NCBI GenBank assembly: GCA_963667535.2
Contig: CAXXDU010000002.1
Coordinates: 930,001 to 994,000 of the forward strand
Source: UBA5614 sp963667535
GTDB lineage: Bacteria > Cloacimonadota > Cloacimonadia > Cloacimonadales > Cloacimonadaceae
DNA length: 64,000 nt
Direction: 5' to 3'
This document shows, piece by piece, positions 33,325 to 43,357 of this stretch. The notes under the pieces were generated by a model. That model was not told the origin of the DNA. It saw only the letters and a list, made by a program, of their open reading frames with translations, and searched no databases. Position numbers and translations under genes: made by a program. The first letter of the stretch is position 1. Every line of letters begins with the position of its first letter.

Positions 33325-34185
33325 ATGGCAAAACCCCGTGAAACTGTAATAAAAGATACCAATAAGACTAAAACACCTTTACCAATAAAATTCAGAAAAA
33401 AGAAACCCTTTGTGCAAGACTGGGTGGAAGCTATACTCTTTGCTTTTGTGGTTGCGATGATAATTCGTAACTACACTTTCCAGAACTTTAAGATACCCTC
33501 TTCTTCAATGGAAAAGACCTTATTGATAGGCGATTATCTCGTTGCAGATAAGGTAAAGTATTTCTTTACTGACCCCAAACAAAATGATATTGTCACATTC
33601 AGATATCCAAAAATAGAACAGGGTACACCGGAAGGTAATCCTGAACAGTTTATCAAGATATTCCCGCCCATATATATCAATAAAGCATTCAATTTCAAAA
33701 AAGACCCGATGACAGCTTTTCACATCACATATTATGCCCGCAAGAATATTGTTAAACGCGTGATAGGAATGCCGGGCGATACGATTGAGGTTAAGGACAA
33801 AGTTGTTTACCTCAATGGTCAGCCTTATGTAAAGGGCTTTGAATGCTATGGAGAACCCTATCCGTATGACAATCCTCAACAGGTTATCTCGCGCACTTTT
33901 CCCAAAGGAATGTGGATGCCCGGAATGGAGAGATGGAAACTCCCCGTAGGCGCAGAACCCTGGAACAGAGATTGGTTCGGTCCTGTGGTTGTTCCTAAAG
34001 GTCAGTACTTCGTGATGGGCGATAACCGAGACGTGAGCGAAGACAGCAGATATTGGGGTTTTCTGGATAGAAAAGATATAACTGGTACACCTTGGGCAAC
34101 ATTCTACTCCTACGGCATAGAATATAATCAAATCTATGACCGTCCGCACGCCAGATGGGACCGGATGTTCAAACGAATTCGCTAA
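33325..34185 (+). CDS. lepB: Signal peptidase I
   Basis: 286 aa inner-membrane protease that removes signal peptides. One transmembrane helix near residue 37-53, then the catalytic Ser in IPSSSMEKTLLIGD, the catalytic Lys in KRVIGMPGDTIE, and the conserved GDNRDVSEDSRYWGF. There is a long insertion (about 95-145) between the Ser and Lys boxes. A TTGACA box is at 33249-33254. It overlaps hemW by 31 bases and heads the plus-strand run. Confidence 0.95.
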   Translation: MAKPRETVIKDTNKTKTPLPIKFRKKKPFVQDWVEAILFAFVVAMIIRNYTFQNFKIPSSSMEKTLLIGDYLVADKVKYFFTDPKQNDIVTFRYPKIEQGTPEGNPEQFIKIFPPIYINKAFNFKKDPMTAFHITYYARKNIVKRVIGMPGDTIEVKDKVVYLNGQPYVKGFECYGEPYPYDNPQQVISRTFPKGMWMPGMERWKLPVGAEPWNRDWFGPVVVPKGQYFVMGDNRDVSEDSRYWGFLDRKDITGTPWATFYSYGIEYNQIYDRPHARWDRMFKRIR

Positions 34186-35282
34186 TTCCCGCTGTCTATA
34201 TCCATATACCATTTTGTTTGACTAAATGCGGTTATTGCAGCTTTTATTCTGTTCCCTATTCTAAACCGCTGCTTAAAAGCTACTATCTCAATCTTTGCAG
34301 GGAAATTGACCTCTTTCAACAAATATATAAAGAGCAACCTGATTCTATCTACTTTGGAGGTGGTACTCCATCACTAATGACAGCAACACAAATACAGTCA
34401 ATTATTGAAAAACTTAATCCGGCTTCAGAAACAGAAATTACGCTGGAAGCCAATCCTATCCAGATAACCTCTGACTGGATTAAAGCGCTGTCATATACCA
34501 AAGTTAACCGGTTAAGCCTGGGCTTGCAGTCGATGGATAATATCAATCTCACAGCTTTGGGTAGAAGACACACAGCAGAAACTATGCCGGCACGTATCCG
34601 ATTATGCAGGGATAACGGATTTAATAATATCTCTCTGGATTTGATGTATGGATTACCGGGCTCAACAAATGAGGATATTGAAACTGACCTTACAGAGTAT
34701 CTCCGGCTTTCTCCTGAACACATATCCACTTATCTTCTCAGCATTGATGATGATGCCCCTTTTAAGCACTGGCAAGCTGACTTGCCTGAAGATGCCAATG
34801 CTGAGAAGCAATATTACACAATTTGCGAAACACTTATCAAGGAAGGTTTTAAGCAATATGAGCTATCCAACTTTGCTAAGGAAGGATATTTGAGCAGGCA
34901 TAATCTGCATTATTGGCTGGGAGACAGTTATCTGGGACTGGGAGCCGGAGCATCAGGTTTCATCAATAACATACGTTATCACAAACCAGATGATTTAAAA
35001 CTGTGGGAAGAATCAATAGCAGATGGAGATATTCTGCTTCAAACAGAAACTGAGACATTAGCACAACAGAAGGCGGATTTTATCATTATGCAGCTCAGGT
35101 TGTTACGTGGTCTTGAACTAGATGAGTATAAATTTCGCTTTGGCACTGACTTTGCGTTAGATTATCAATATGTGGTGGAATGCTTTATCAAATCTGGACA
35201 TTTACAAGCTGATGGTAAGTATATCCGGTTATCTGACAAAGCAAAGTTTGTTTCCAATAGTATATTCAGAGAATTTGTATAA
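34155..35282 (+). CDS. hemW: HemW-like radical SAM protein
   Basis: 375 aa. IHIPFCLTKCGYCSFY holds the CxxxCxxC [4Fe-4S] motif of radical SAM enzymes. The YFGGGTPSLM stretch, the SLGLQSMDN strand and HNLHYWLGDSYLGLGAGASGF place it in the HemW/HemN-like group, thought to be a heme chaperone rather than coproporphyrinogen oxidase. The start lies inside lepB; no other start codon is available before the FeS motif. The next gene begins 9 bases after its stop. Confidence 0.92.
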   Translation: MGPDVQTNSLIPAVYIHIPFCLTKCGYCSFYSVPYSKPLLKSYYLNLCREIDLFQQIYKEQPDSIYFGGGTPSLMTATQIQSIIEKLNPASETEITLEANPIQITSDWIKALSYTKVNRLSLGLQSMDNINLTALGRRHTAETMPARIRLCRDNGFNNISLDLMYGLPGSTNEDIETDLTEYLRLSPEHISTYLLSIDDDAPFKHWQADLPEDANAEKQYYTICETLIKEGFKQYELSNFAKEGYLSRHNLHYWLGDSYLGLGAGASGFINNIRYHKPDDLKLWEESIADGDILLQTETETLAQQKADFIIMQLRLLRGLELDEYKFRFGTDFALDYQYVVECFIKSGHLQADGKYIRLSDKAKFVSNSIFREFV

Positions 35283-35290
35283 AGGTAATC

Positions 35291-36553
35291 ATGCTGAAAG
35301 AAATCAAAAAGCTCATGCACAATGCAATCAGAGATACGGAATTTGAGCATAACGCTTATTTTGCCGGGGGATGCGTGCGTGACGAGCTTTTGGGCAGACA
35401 AACCAATGACATTGATATCACGGTTGAGCTTCCAGATGGTGGTATACGGCTGGCGCAACTATTATACGAACAAGGATTAACTTCGAAGCCGGTTATTTAC
35501 AAACAATTTGGTACTGCCCTGATCATCTGGATTGATTACAAGATAGAATTAGTCATGACACGCCGGGAAAGCTACCGGGCAAAATCACGTAAACCGGATG
35601 TCGCCTTCGGAACTCTGCAGGAAGATGTAATGCGGCGTGATTTTACCCTGAATTCTCTATTGATGCGTATCTCAGATGGGGAAATTCTTGATTTATGCGG
35701 TATGGGCATCGCTGACCTGAATGCTAAGATAATCAGAGCTACTTCAGAAGCAGAAGTAATGTTTAAAGAAGACCCGCTCAGGATAATGCGGGCTGTACGC
35801 TTTGCAACAACTCTTGGGTTTAGCATAGACAAATCAACACTTTGCGTTCTCAAGAAAATAGTTCCTGAATTGAAGCATATTTCTAAAGAGCGGATAGCTG
35901 AGGAATTCATCAAGATTATTTATTGTTCAGAATTTCTGCAGGGCTTAAGACTGCTAAAAACAACAGGTATTTTGCCAGTAATCTTGCCCAAACTGAGAAT
36001 TCCTTCTCAACTGCTATCACAAAACAGCGATAATACTCAATATCATTTGGAAAGCACCAATCTCATCAGTAAGCTGACTCTGATATTCTGGAGACATGCT
36101 GACCCTACTCCATTTCTAAAGATGCTTAAATTATCGGGTAAAGAGATTCAGAGCATAAATCGGATTACTGATATTTGCAAAACCATCAGGTATCTACAGA
36201 AAGACAGGCTGGAACTATCATTGGTTCAGACAAGGAGAATTGCATTCTGGTATAGAGATGTGCTGGAAGATATAGTCAAAACATTTCCGTTAACCTGCAT
36301 GTTCCTAAATCCGGAAACTGCCAGATTTGAAAAAGACAACGAGCTGTGTATAAAACTGAGTAATGAAGCGAGTTTACTGGACATGAAGAGATTTAGCTTG
36401 ACAGGAGAAGACCTGATGCGGACTTTTTGCTCTGAAAACGGGTCTTGGGTAGGTGAAATGCTCATGCAAGCCAGAGAGTATTGGTTTGAGCATCCGGATG
36501 CAGGCAGGGAAGAGCTTTTACAGGCTCTGAAAAGCCGGTATCAGAAAAGATAG
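35291..36553 (+). CDS. CCA tRNA nucleotidyltransferase / poly(A) polymerase family protein
   Basis: 420 aa class II nucleotidyltransferase. FAGGCVRDELLGRQTNDIDI carries the G(G/S) and DxD metal-binding residues; RRDFTLNSLLM and DPLRIMRAVRFATTLGF are the nucleotide-recognition motifs B and C region. It adds or repairs the CCA end of tRNAs, or polyadenylates RNA; the two activities cannot be separated by eye. Length fits the group without an HD domain. Confidence 0.92.
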   Translation: MLKEIKKLMHNAIRDTEFEHNAYFAGGCVRDELLGRQTNDIDITVELPDGGIRLAQLLYEQGLTSKPVIYKQFGTALIIWIDYKIELVMTRRESYRAKSRKPDVAFGTLQEDVMRRDFTLNSLLMRISDGEILDLCGMGIADLNAKIIRATSEAEVMFKEDPLRIMRAVRFATTLGFSIDKSTLCVLKKIVPELKHISKERIAEEFIKIIYCSEFLQGLRLLKTTGILPVILPKLRIPSQLLSQNSDNTQYHLESTNLISKLTLIFWRHADPTPFLKMLKLSGKEIQSINRITDICKTIRYLQKDRLELSLVQTRRIAFWYRDVLEDIVKTFPLTCMFLNPETARFEKDNELCIKLSNEASLLDMKRFSLTGEDLMRTFCSENGSWVGEMLMQAREYWFEHPDAGREELLQALKSRYQKR

Positions 36554-36603
36554 AACCTTGAATGTACACTAAAAAATTAAGAATGAAGATCATTGAGAGA
36601 TAA

Positions 36604-37857
36604 ATGTATAAGAAAATCGTGCTGAGTGTAATCACCATAATAATAAGTCTGTCGCTGTATGCAGAGATTTTGATTCCGATGGATATGACTCAAACAAATC
36701 ATTTGAAAGCATACGGGATTGCGTTTTATGCTCTGGAAAATCAAATACCCGTCAAATGGCTACTCAATTACAGAGGCGGTTCATTTTTAGTCAATGAAGC
36801 GTCAGGTATAGTCAATGCATGCAATATTCGTGGTGTTAGTTTTGAAATTATCAATTCATCTGCAGTAGGAGCAATCCTGACCGAAATCCAGTCAGCTAAT
36901 ATGGAAGTAGTGATTCTGGAAAAGGAACCTGCTATAGCAGTGTATATTCCACCTAATGCTTTGCCATGGGATGATGCTGTTGCGATGGCTTTGGATTATG
37001 CAGAAATCAAATATGACAAGGTCTGGGATGAAGAAGTCCTGAATGGAAAATTGAACGACTATGACTGGCTGCATCTCCATCATGAAGACTTTACCGGGCA
37101 ATATGGTAAATTCTATGGTTCATACCGGAATATGCCCTGGTATCAAACTGATGTGCGCACCAGTGAAGCGATGGCAACAAAACTTGGTTATCAAAAGGTA
37201 TGGCAATTAAAACATGCAGTAGCAGAAAAGATAAAAGACTTTGTGGTCAACGGTGGCTTTCTGTTTGCCATGTGCGGAGCAATAGACACAATTGATATAG
37301 CATTAGCTGCAAAGAATGTTGACATAGTTGATTCTGCTTTTGACGGAGATGGGATAGACCCAAATTACCAAAGTAAACTTGATTTTACCCGAACATTTGC
37401 TTTTGAGAACTTTAAATTAATGACAAATCCCTATGAATATGAATTCTCTGATTTGGATGCCAGCGATTATTATAGGCTTAAAGGGGCAGAAGCTGATTAC
37501 TTCCAGCTCTTTGATTTTTCAGCAAAATATGATCCTGTGCCTACAATGCTGACTCAGTGCCATACAAATGTAATCAATGGCTTCCTGGGTCAGACAACTT
37601 CTATCTTTAAAAATAAGATAAAGAAAAGTGTGATAATTCTGGCAGAAGCACCCGGACAGAGCGATGCCAAGTACTTACATGGTAATTTGGGAAAAGGAAC
37701 TTTCACTTTTTATGGTGGTCATGACCCTGAGGATTATCAGCATCGTATCGGAGACCCGGAAACGATTCTTGATTTACATAAGAACTCGCCGGGTTACAGA
37801 CTGATACTAAACAATGTACTATTTCCCGCAGCTGAAAAGAAACAGCTTAAAACTTAA
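36604..37857 (+). CDS. Conserved exported protein, class I amidotransferase-like fold suspected
   Basis: 417 aa with signal peptide (about 1-20). The start ILIPMDMTQTNHLKAYGIAF and NYRGGSFLV belong to a family I recall being labelled asparagine synthetase B in FCB genomes, although no such enzyme domain is visible. VNGGFLFAMCGAID (about 217-230) resembles the nucleophile elbow of class I glutamine amidotransferase-like proteins, and TFTFYGGHDPEDY near the end could hold the His. The substrate is unknown. It sits 50 bases after the cca-like gene and 7 before the MCE gene. Confidence 0.55.
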   Translation: MYKKIVLSVITIIISLSLYAEILIPMDMTQTNHLKAYGIAFYALENQIPVKWLLNYRGGSFLVNEASGIVNACNIRGVSFEIINSSAVGAILTEIQSANMEVVILEKEPAIAVYIPPNALPWDDAVAMALDYAEIKYDKVWDEEVLNGKLNDYDWLHLHHEDFTGQYGKFYGSYRNMPWYQTDVRTSEAMATKLGYQKVWQLKHAVAEKIKDFVVNGGFLFAMCGAIDTIDIALAAKNVDIVDSAFDGDGIDPNYQSKLDFTRTFAFENFKLMTNPYEYEFSDLDASDYYRLKGAEADYFQLFDFSAKYDPVPTMLTQCHTNVINGFLGQTTSIFKNKIKKSVIILAEAPGQSDAKYLHGNLGKGTFTFYGGHDPEDYQHRIGDPETILDLHKNSPGYRLILNNVLFPAAEKKQLKT

Positions 37858-37864
37858 GGTTATT

Positions 37865-38767
37865 ATGTCCGATTTTTATAAAGATCAACGGAAAGTTGAA
37901 ATCAGAGTCGGGATTATTGTTATCCTTTCTCTTGTTATCCTGATTTTCGGTTATGCATGGCTGCGGAATGCATTGCAGCTCAAATCCATGACAGATTTGA
38001 AAATAAAGTTTATCAGTGCACAAGGGTTGGAAATTGGCGATAAAATTACTGTAAACGGTATGGAAACAGGTCGGGTTACAAAGATATCTCAGCTCCAGGA
38101 TGGAGTGCTGATAAATGGGCTGATTCGATTGAAATATCCTATCCGGCAGGGAGCCAGATTCATTATTCAGGATAGTAATCTGATGGGTGGAAAACAACTC
38201 GATATTATCAATTCATCTCAAGGTGAAGCTATAAACACAGCACTTATCCAGGACGGAGAAAACTCATCAGGTATGACAGACCTGCTCAGTACTGCTTCCA
38301 CAACCATGCAGCAGATAGATTTGGCATTAAAGGAATTGAATAAGCCTGATGGCGTCTTTTCGCAGGTTACACAGACCTTTAGCGAGACCAAAGATACTTT
38401 TAACAAGGTCAATACTGTAATTGATGACAGCAAAGTCAATTTTGATAATGCTTTGAAGCAGATATCCCAATCAGCACAGCAATTAAATGAACTGATAACA
38501 CAAAACAGAGCAAAACTGGAAAATGCGGTTGATTTAGCTCCCGGACTGATACAAAAGACACAATCAACACTTGATAGTCTGCAGGCAGCCAGCACATCTT
38601 TACAATCAGCGGTTAAAGAAGTAACAACCGGGAAAGGAACTCTACCCTCACTGATAAAGGATGACAGGTTGTACAAAAGCCTGCTAAATTCATCTGCCAG
38701 GCTGGATTCTTTGCTCATAGATGTAAAGAAAAACCCATCCCGATATTTCAAGGTTAAGGTATTCTAA
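37865..38767 (+). CDS. MCE/MlaD-family lipid-transport protein
   Basis: 300 aa. An N-terminal membrane anchor (about 15-34, VGIIVILSLVILIFGYAWL) is followed by an MCE domain (about 45-120: LKIKFISAQGLEIGDKITVNG) and a long helical, Gln/Asn/Ser-rich tail (about 140-290). MCE proteins shuttle phospholipids or other hydrophobic molecules across the periplasm with an MlaE/MlaF ABC pair, not present here. Start ATG 37865 follows AAGG, whereas an upstream in-frame Met lies inside the preceding gene. Confidence 0.88.
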   Translation: MSDFYKDQRKVEIRVGIIVILSLVILIFGYAWLRNALQLKSMTDLKIKFISAQGLEIGDKITVNGMETGRVTKISQLQDGVLINGLIRLKYPIRQGARFIIQDSNLMGGKQLDIINSSQGEAINTALIQDGENSSGMTDLLSTASTTMQQIDLALKELNKPDGVFSQVTQTFSETKDTFNKVNTVIDDSKVNFDNALKQISQSAQQLNELITQNRAKLENAVDLAPGLIQKTQSTLDSLQAASTSLQSAVKEVTTGKGTLPSLIKDDRLYKSLLNSSARLDSLLIDVKKNPSRYFKVKVF

Positions 38768-41700
38768 GTGAATTATTTAAAAAGAATTGCCGGATTTGTG
38801 CAAAAGCAGATAGCTGTTATTCTTATACTAATCATCGGTGTATGCAGTTTCAGTGATTTATCTGCATATTACTTTGGTCAAAACAAAGTAAATCCCTCAT
38901 ACATAGGTTGGTCTCAGATAGAGACTATGCACTTTGATATTTACTTTCCCTCAGGAAATGATGAATTCGGTAAACTGGCAGCTCTGCTGTCAGAGGAAGC
39001 ATATTATTATCTGAAGAGAGATTTCCAGTTTCCTGCAATCAGCAGAATCCCGATTATCTTTTATGGCACACAGCTTGAATTTCAAACAACTAATATTATC
39101 TATCCTCTCCTTTCTGAAGGCATCGGTGGCTTTACAGAAAGCCTCAAAAACCGTGTGGCTATTCCCTTTGACGGTAGCTATGTAAGACTAGAACAGATAA
39201 TTACTCATGAATTGACCCATGCATATATTAATGCGCTTGATACAGGTACACCGGGCTCATTCTTTTATCTGAGAAATTACAATTTCCCTTTTTGGTTTTC
39301 AGAGGGCTTACCCGAATTTGAAGCTGTAGGCGGAGAAGATATAAACAATAGTGCCTATGTGATGGATTTGGTGTTAAATGAAAAAATCAGGTCACTTAAC
39401 GATGTTAGCGGATATAGTTCATACAGGCTGGGGGAATCATTTCTGGTCTTTTTAAATAACCGTTACGGTCGCGATAAGGTAATGGATTTCTTTTATACTT
39501 TACGTGCCTTGAGTGACCCGGATAAGGCGTCTAAGAAAATATTCGGACTGGCTATAAAAGATCTGGAATCCCGATGGACAAATCAGCTCAAACGAGAATA
39601 CTATCCCTTTATCAATAGTCATACTATTCCCGATGAATACAGCGAAGTCAAATCCAAGCATAAAGATGACGCATCTTATTTTAATCTGGCACCACGTTTC
39701 TCTCCTGACGGACAAAAGTATGTTTATTTTTCAAACCGTGACGGCAGATTCAGTATTTGGACAGGCGGTCTCTTTGAATCGGCAAAAAACAAAAAGCTAA
39801 TCATTGGCGAAGCTACAGCTAATATGGAAGAGTTTCATTATCTTCGGTCAAGCTTGGCATGGTTTCCAGATAACAAACGTTTTGCTTTTGTCGCCAAAAC
39901 CTCAATGGGAGATAAAATCTACATTGCTGATTTTGACAAAGCCGAAATAACAGAAAAGATAAGTATTTCCGATGTTAAAGTAATATATGAAATTGATGTT
40001 TCCCCCAATGGGGAGGCTTGTGTTCTTTCCGGCCAGATCGGTATGAAATCAGATATTTATTTGTACGTTTTCGCAACTCATACTTTGACCCCCTTAACTA
40101 ATGATAATTACTTTGATTGCCAACCCAGATTTGCACCGGATGGTAAGTCCGTTGCCTATGCTTCAGAGCGAACCCGAGTTCCGGAAAAATTCCGTAAAGG
40201 CAATTTTTCGGATTTAAGATCAAACATATTTACCGTTGGAGTAGCGGGTAATGCCTTCACACAAATCACAAATAATGATTTCAATTGTACATATCCTGTC
40301 TGGGACAGCACAGGAACCAAGCTTTTGTTCATTTCTGAACGGGATAGTGTCCCCAATGTTGAATTAATAGACCTTGCTTCTGCACAGGGTGCGGTAGTTA
40401 CAAAGACACTTTCAGGTATATACAGTTTTGACTTGAATTATAACGATAGTTATCTAGTCTACTCATGCTATTATAACAGTGGCTGGGATATCTATCTGAA
40501 AACTACACCTCTGTCTAATCTTCAGTATACTCCCTGTGTTGCTCCCCAATCTATCGAGCCCGATGACAGTCTTTTTAGTAAAATAGATATGACCAGATTG
40601 GATTACTTTGGCAAGAAACGGTACAGAAGAGCGGTAACTGACGGTGGACCAAGAATGTCTAATAAAGGGGCAACAGTCATAGATTTTCATCCAGAATTGG
40701 ATTCAGTTATAGTGAAACATGATTACAGTTGGGATAATGAACCGGACAGCATATCAGTTATACCAAGAATCAAGCCATACAGGGTTAAGTATTCCTTAGA
40801 CCGGCTATGGGGAGGATTTGCCTATACTTCGTCAGTTGGAACAATTGGCAGTCTTGATTTGGGACTCAGTGATATCATGGGTAATAATGCTATCGGTATC
40901 AATCTGGGAGTATCGGGGAAAATTAAGGATTCCAATATACAGGTTTCTTATTTGTATCTGCCATATAGAATCGATTATGGAATCGGATGCTATAATGTCC
41001 TTGATGAAGTAGTTTACAGATATATAAATCCAGGACTTGATGACTATTACCGTAACAGGGAAAGAGAAACGGGACTGTATTTTCTTTTGAGATACCCTTT
41101 CAATAAGTTTGTTCGTATGGATTTTGAGCAACAACTCTATTCCTGGGAAGGACATTGGGATGCCTGGAACTGGCATGATGATGGTTTGAACGGAAACTGG
41201 CATAATGATATCCAACCTGTCAAAAAAGACGTAGTATATGCACCTGCCATAACGCTTGTACATGATAATGCCCTGTATGGACCGACCGGACCTCTATTAG
41301 GTTGGAGAACATTTCTGACGTTAAGGAAAAGCTTTGCTTTGCACGGAAATGACTACCATACTGCCTATACGGATATTCGCACTTATTCTCTATTCAGCAA
41401 GCGGTATTCCATGGCTTTAAGGTTAGTAGGTGGTTTGAGTAATGGAAACCGACCACAGACCTTTAACCTCAATGGCTATTATGGCATCAGAGGCTTTGAT
41501 TCAGATATTGATGGCAGCAGGATATCAATGGCGTCAGCAGAATTAAGATTTCCCTTTATGGATTATTTTGGTATGGCTTTTCCCCTGCCGATAACAATCA
41601 CCTCTCTGCGTGGCAGTGTTTTCGGTGATATTGGGGCTGTCTGGAATGGTAATGACTTCCGTGGTGCGCAAGATGAACGCTTACTAGATCTGAAAATGGG

Positions 41701-41824
41701 ATATGGTTTCGGACCACGCCTGAATATTGGATTTGCTGTACTTAAATTTGACGTAGCCTGGCAGACTGATTTGGTTGATAACTCCAAGCCAACCTATTAT
41801 TTTAGCTTAACAGAAGATTTCTAA
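38768..41824 (+). CDS. Outer-membrane protein: zinc-metallopeptidase-like domain, PD40 propeller and Omp85-like barrel
   Basis: 1018 aa from a GTG start adjoining the MCE stop. Signal peptide (about 1-35). Peptidase-like domain (about 40-275) with the zinc motif ITHELTHAYINAL (HExxH) and a downstream Glu in WFSEGLPEFEA. Then TolB/PD40 propeller blades (about 300-590: LAPRFSPDGQKYVYFSNRDG and similar). The C-terminal third (about 690-1018) is a beta-barrel of the bacterial surface antigen (Omp85) type, with YGIRGFDSDIDGS as the VRGF-like motif and a final Phe. A membrane-anchored protease or an assembly factor are both possible. It follows an MCE gene, hinting at envelope biogenesis. Confidence 0.82.
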   Translation: MNYLKRIAGFVQKQIAVILILIIGVCSFSDLSAYYFGQNKVNPSYIGWSQIETMHFDIYFPSGNDEFGKLAALLSEEAYYYLKRDFQFPAISRIPIIFYGTQLEFQTTNIIYPLLSEGIGGFTESLKNRVAIPFDGSYVRLEQIITHELTHAYINALDTGTPGSFFYLRNYNFPFWFSEGLPEFEAVGGEDINNSAYVMDLVLNEKIRSLNDVSGYSSYRLGESFLVFLNNRYGRDKVMDFFYTLRALSDPDKASKKIFGLAIKDLESRWTNQLKREYYPFINSHTIPDEYSEVKSKHKDDASYFNLAPRFSPDGQKYVYFSNRDGRFSIWTGGLFESAKNKKLIIGEATANMEEFHYLRSSLAWFPDNKRFAFVAKTSMGDKIYIADFDKAEITEKISISDVKVIYEIDVSPNGEACVLSGQIGMKSDIYLYVFATHTLTPLTNDNYFDCQPRFAPDGKSVAYASERTRVPEKFRKGNFSDLRSNIFTVGVAGNAFTQITNNDFNCTYPVWDSTGTKLLFISERDSVPNVELIDLASAQGAVVTKTLSGIYSFDLNYNDSYLVYSCYYNSGWDIYLKTTPLSNLQYTPCVAPQSIEPDDSLFSKIDMTRLDYFGKKRYRRAVTDGGPRMSNKGATVIDFHPELDSVIVKHDYSWDNEPDSISVIPRIKPYRVKYSLDRLWGGFAYTSSVGTIGSLDLGLSDIMGNNAIGINLGVSGKIKDSNIQVSYLYLPYRIDYGIGCYNVLDEVVYRYINPGLDDYYRNRERETGLYFLLRYPFNKFVRMDFEQQLYSWEGHWDAWNWHDDGLNGNWHNDIQPVKKDVVYAPAITLVHDNALYGPTGPLLGWRTFLTLRKSFALHGNDYHTAYTDIRTYSLFSKRYSMALRLVGGLSNGNRPQTFNLNGYYGIRGFDSDIDGSRISMASAELRFPFMDYFGMAFPLPITITSLRGSVFGDIGAVWNGNDFRGAQDERLLDLKMGYGFGPRLNIGFAVLKFDVAWQTDLVDNSKPTYYFSLTEDF

Positions 41825-41860
41825 TATATCATAAAAATAAACTCTAGAAAGGGGATAACC

Positions 41861-43342
41861 ATGAAGATTGACGTTGTCCGGAAATTACCTGATGCCATGG
41901 ATACTCTGGTATTATGCCATCGGGAAGATGGGAAGCTTGACGTTTTTGAAGAATGGCTCAGTGATGGGATGTATGATGCTGTAAAACGCTTTGTTGATGT
42001 TGAGAAAATCACTTTTAAAGCGGATGAAATGCAAACATTTCACTATATGCATAAGAGCCAGTATAGCAGAATTATTTTGGTTGGGATGAATAAACCGGAA
42101 AACCTGACTCCTGACAAAATTCGTAAAATCATATCTGATACTGTGCGTCAGGCAATTAAACTAAAATCTAAGCAGATTTACCTGATACCGGGTTTTGATT
42201 TTCCACTTACTGATGCTTTGATCGGTCAGGTAATGGCTGAAGCTGCGCTACTGACAATTTACAAATATGAAAAGTACCGTTCTGATTCCAAATATGTAGC
42301 TCCTGAAGCTTTGCATCTGGTTCAGGATTCAAAAAACACACGGAATCTGAATAAAGGTATCCTCGAGGGCAGAATCCTGGCGGATATGACAAATCTTGCG
42401 AGGGATTTGGTAAATGAACCTGCTAATACCATGTATCCTGATACGTTGGCTGAAGCTGCCAAAAAAGCAGCATTGCAATATGGTTTTAACATTGAGATAT
42501 TTAATCTGGATAAACTCCGCAGAATGAAGATGGAAGCTTTTCTGGCAGTAGCCAAAGGCTCAAAGCATGAGCCGCGGCTGATTATCATGCGCCATATGGG
42601 TAATCCTGACGGAAAGCATGATACAATCGGTCTGATTGGTAAGGGTCTGACTTATGATAGTGGTGGATATAGTCTGAAACCAAGTGCAAGTATGATGAAT
42701 ATGAAGACTGATATGTCCGGTGCGGCAGCAGTGATCGGAACGATGTCTGCAATTGCCACACTGAAACTCAAGGTCAATGTCGTAGCGATAGTTGCAGCTT
42801 GTGAAAACATGGTTTCCGGTGAGGCATATCGTCCCGGAGACGTTATTCGTTCTATGTCTGGGAAAACTATAGAAGTCCAGAATACTGATGCCGAAGGCAG
42901 ATTAACTTTGATAGATGCTATTCACTACGCCATAGAACGTGAGCATGTGGCAAAGATAATTGATATAGCTACCTTGACAGGTGCAGCAGTTGCTGCTCTG
43001 GGTACCAGCATTTCAGCAGTAGTGACCAATGACCAGAACTGGTTCAATCAGCTTGAACAAGTTACAAAAATCACAGGTGAAACAATCTGGCAGCTTCCCG
43101 CTTATGAAGGTTATAAAGAATTGCTCAAATCCGATATTGCTGACCTGAGAAATATTGGCGGACAATGGGGTGGAGCTATTACAGCTGCACTATTTATCCA
43201 GGAATTTGTTGATGGTCTTCCCTGGATGCACATTGACATTGCCGGCACATCATCCAAAGAAAAAGAATCAGGCTACAATAGTTTAGGGGCAACTGGAGTT
43301 GGTGTACGCATGCTGACAACCTTGCTCAAAGAAATGGAATAG
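41861..43342 (+). CDS. pepA: Leucyl aminopeptidase (M17)
   Basis: 493 aa cytosolic metallo-aminopeptidase that releases N-terminal residues from peptides, in keeping with an amino-acid-fermenting lifestyle. The two-metal site is seen in IGKGLTYDSGGYSLKPS, MKTDMSGAAAV and NTDAEGRLTL. The N-terminal 150 aa are the macro-like non-catalytic domain. An AAAGGGG ribosome site precedes the ATG. CoA-transferase genes follow directly. Confidence 0.95.
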   Translation: MKIDVVRKLPDAMDTLVLCHREDGKLDVFEEWLSDGMYDAVKRFVDVEKITFKADEMQTFHYMHKSQYSRIILVGMNKPENLTPDKIRKIISDTVRQAIKLKSKQIYLIPGFDFPLTDALIGQVMAEAALLTIYKYEKYRSDSKYVAPEALHLVQDSKNTRNLNKGILEGRILADMTNLARDLVNEPANTMYPDTLAEAAKKAALQYGFNIEIFNLDKLRRMKMEAFLAVAKGSKHEPRLIIMRHMGNPDGKHDTIGLIGKGLTYDSGGYSLKPSASMMNMKTDMSGAAAVIGTMSAIATLKLKVNVVAIVAACENMVSGEAYRPGDVIRSMSGKTIEVQNTDAEGRLTLIDAIHYAIEREHVAKIIDIATLTGAAVAALGTSISAVVTNDQNWFNQLEQVTKITGETIWQLPAYEGYKELLKSDIADLRNIGGQWGGAITAALFIQEFVDGLPWMHIDIAGTSSKEKESGYNSLGATGVGVRMLTTLLKEME

Positions 43343-43357
43343 TATTCGGGAGGAATA

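Noticed and set aside
33520..34212. 230-codon minus-strand ORF opposite lepB
   Set aside because: Antisense to a clear signal peptidase with all catalytic motifs.
36604..37857. Asparagine synthetase annotation
   Set aside because: Although relatives carry that label as I recall it, no amidotransferase class II N-terminus or synthetase domain is visible, and the protein has a signal peptide.
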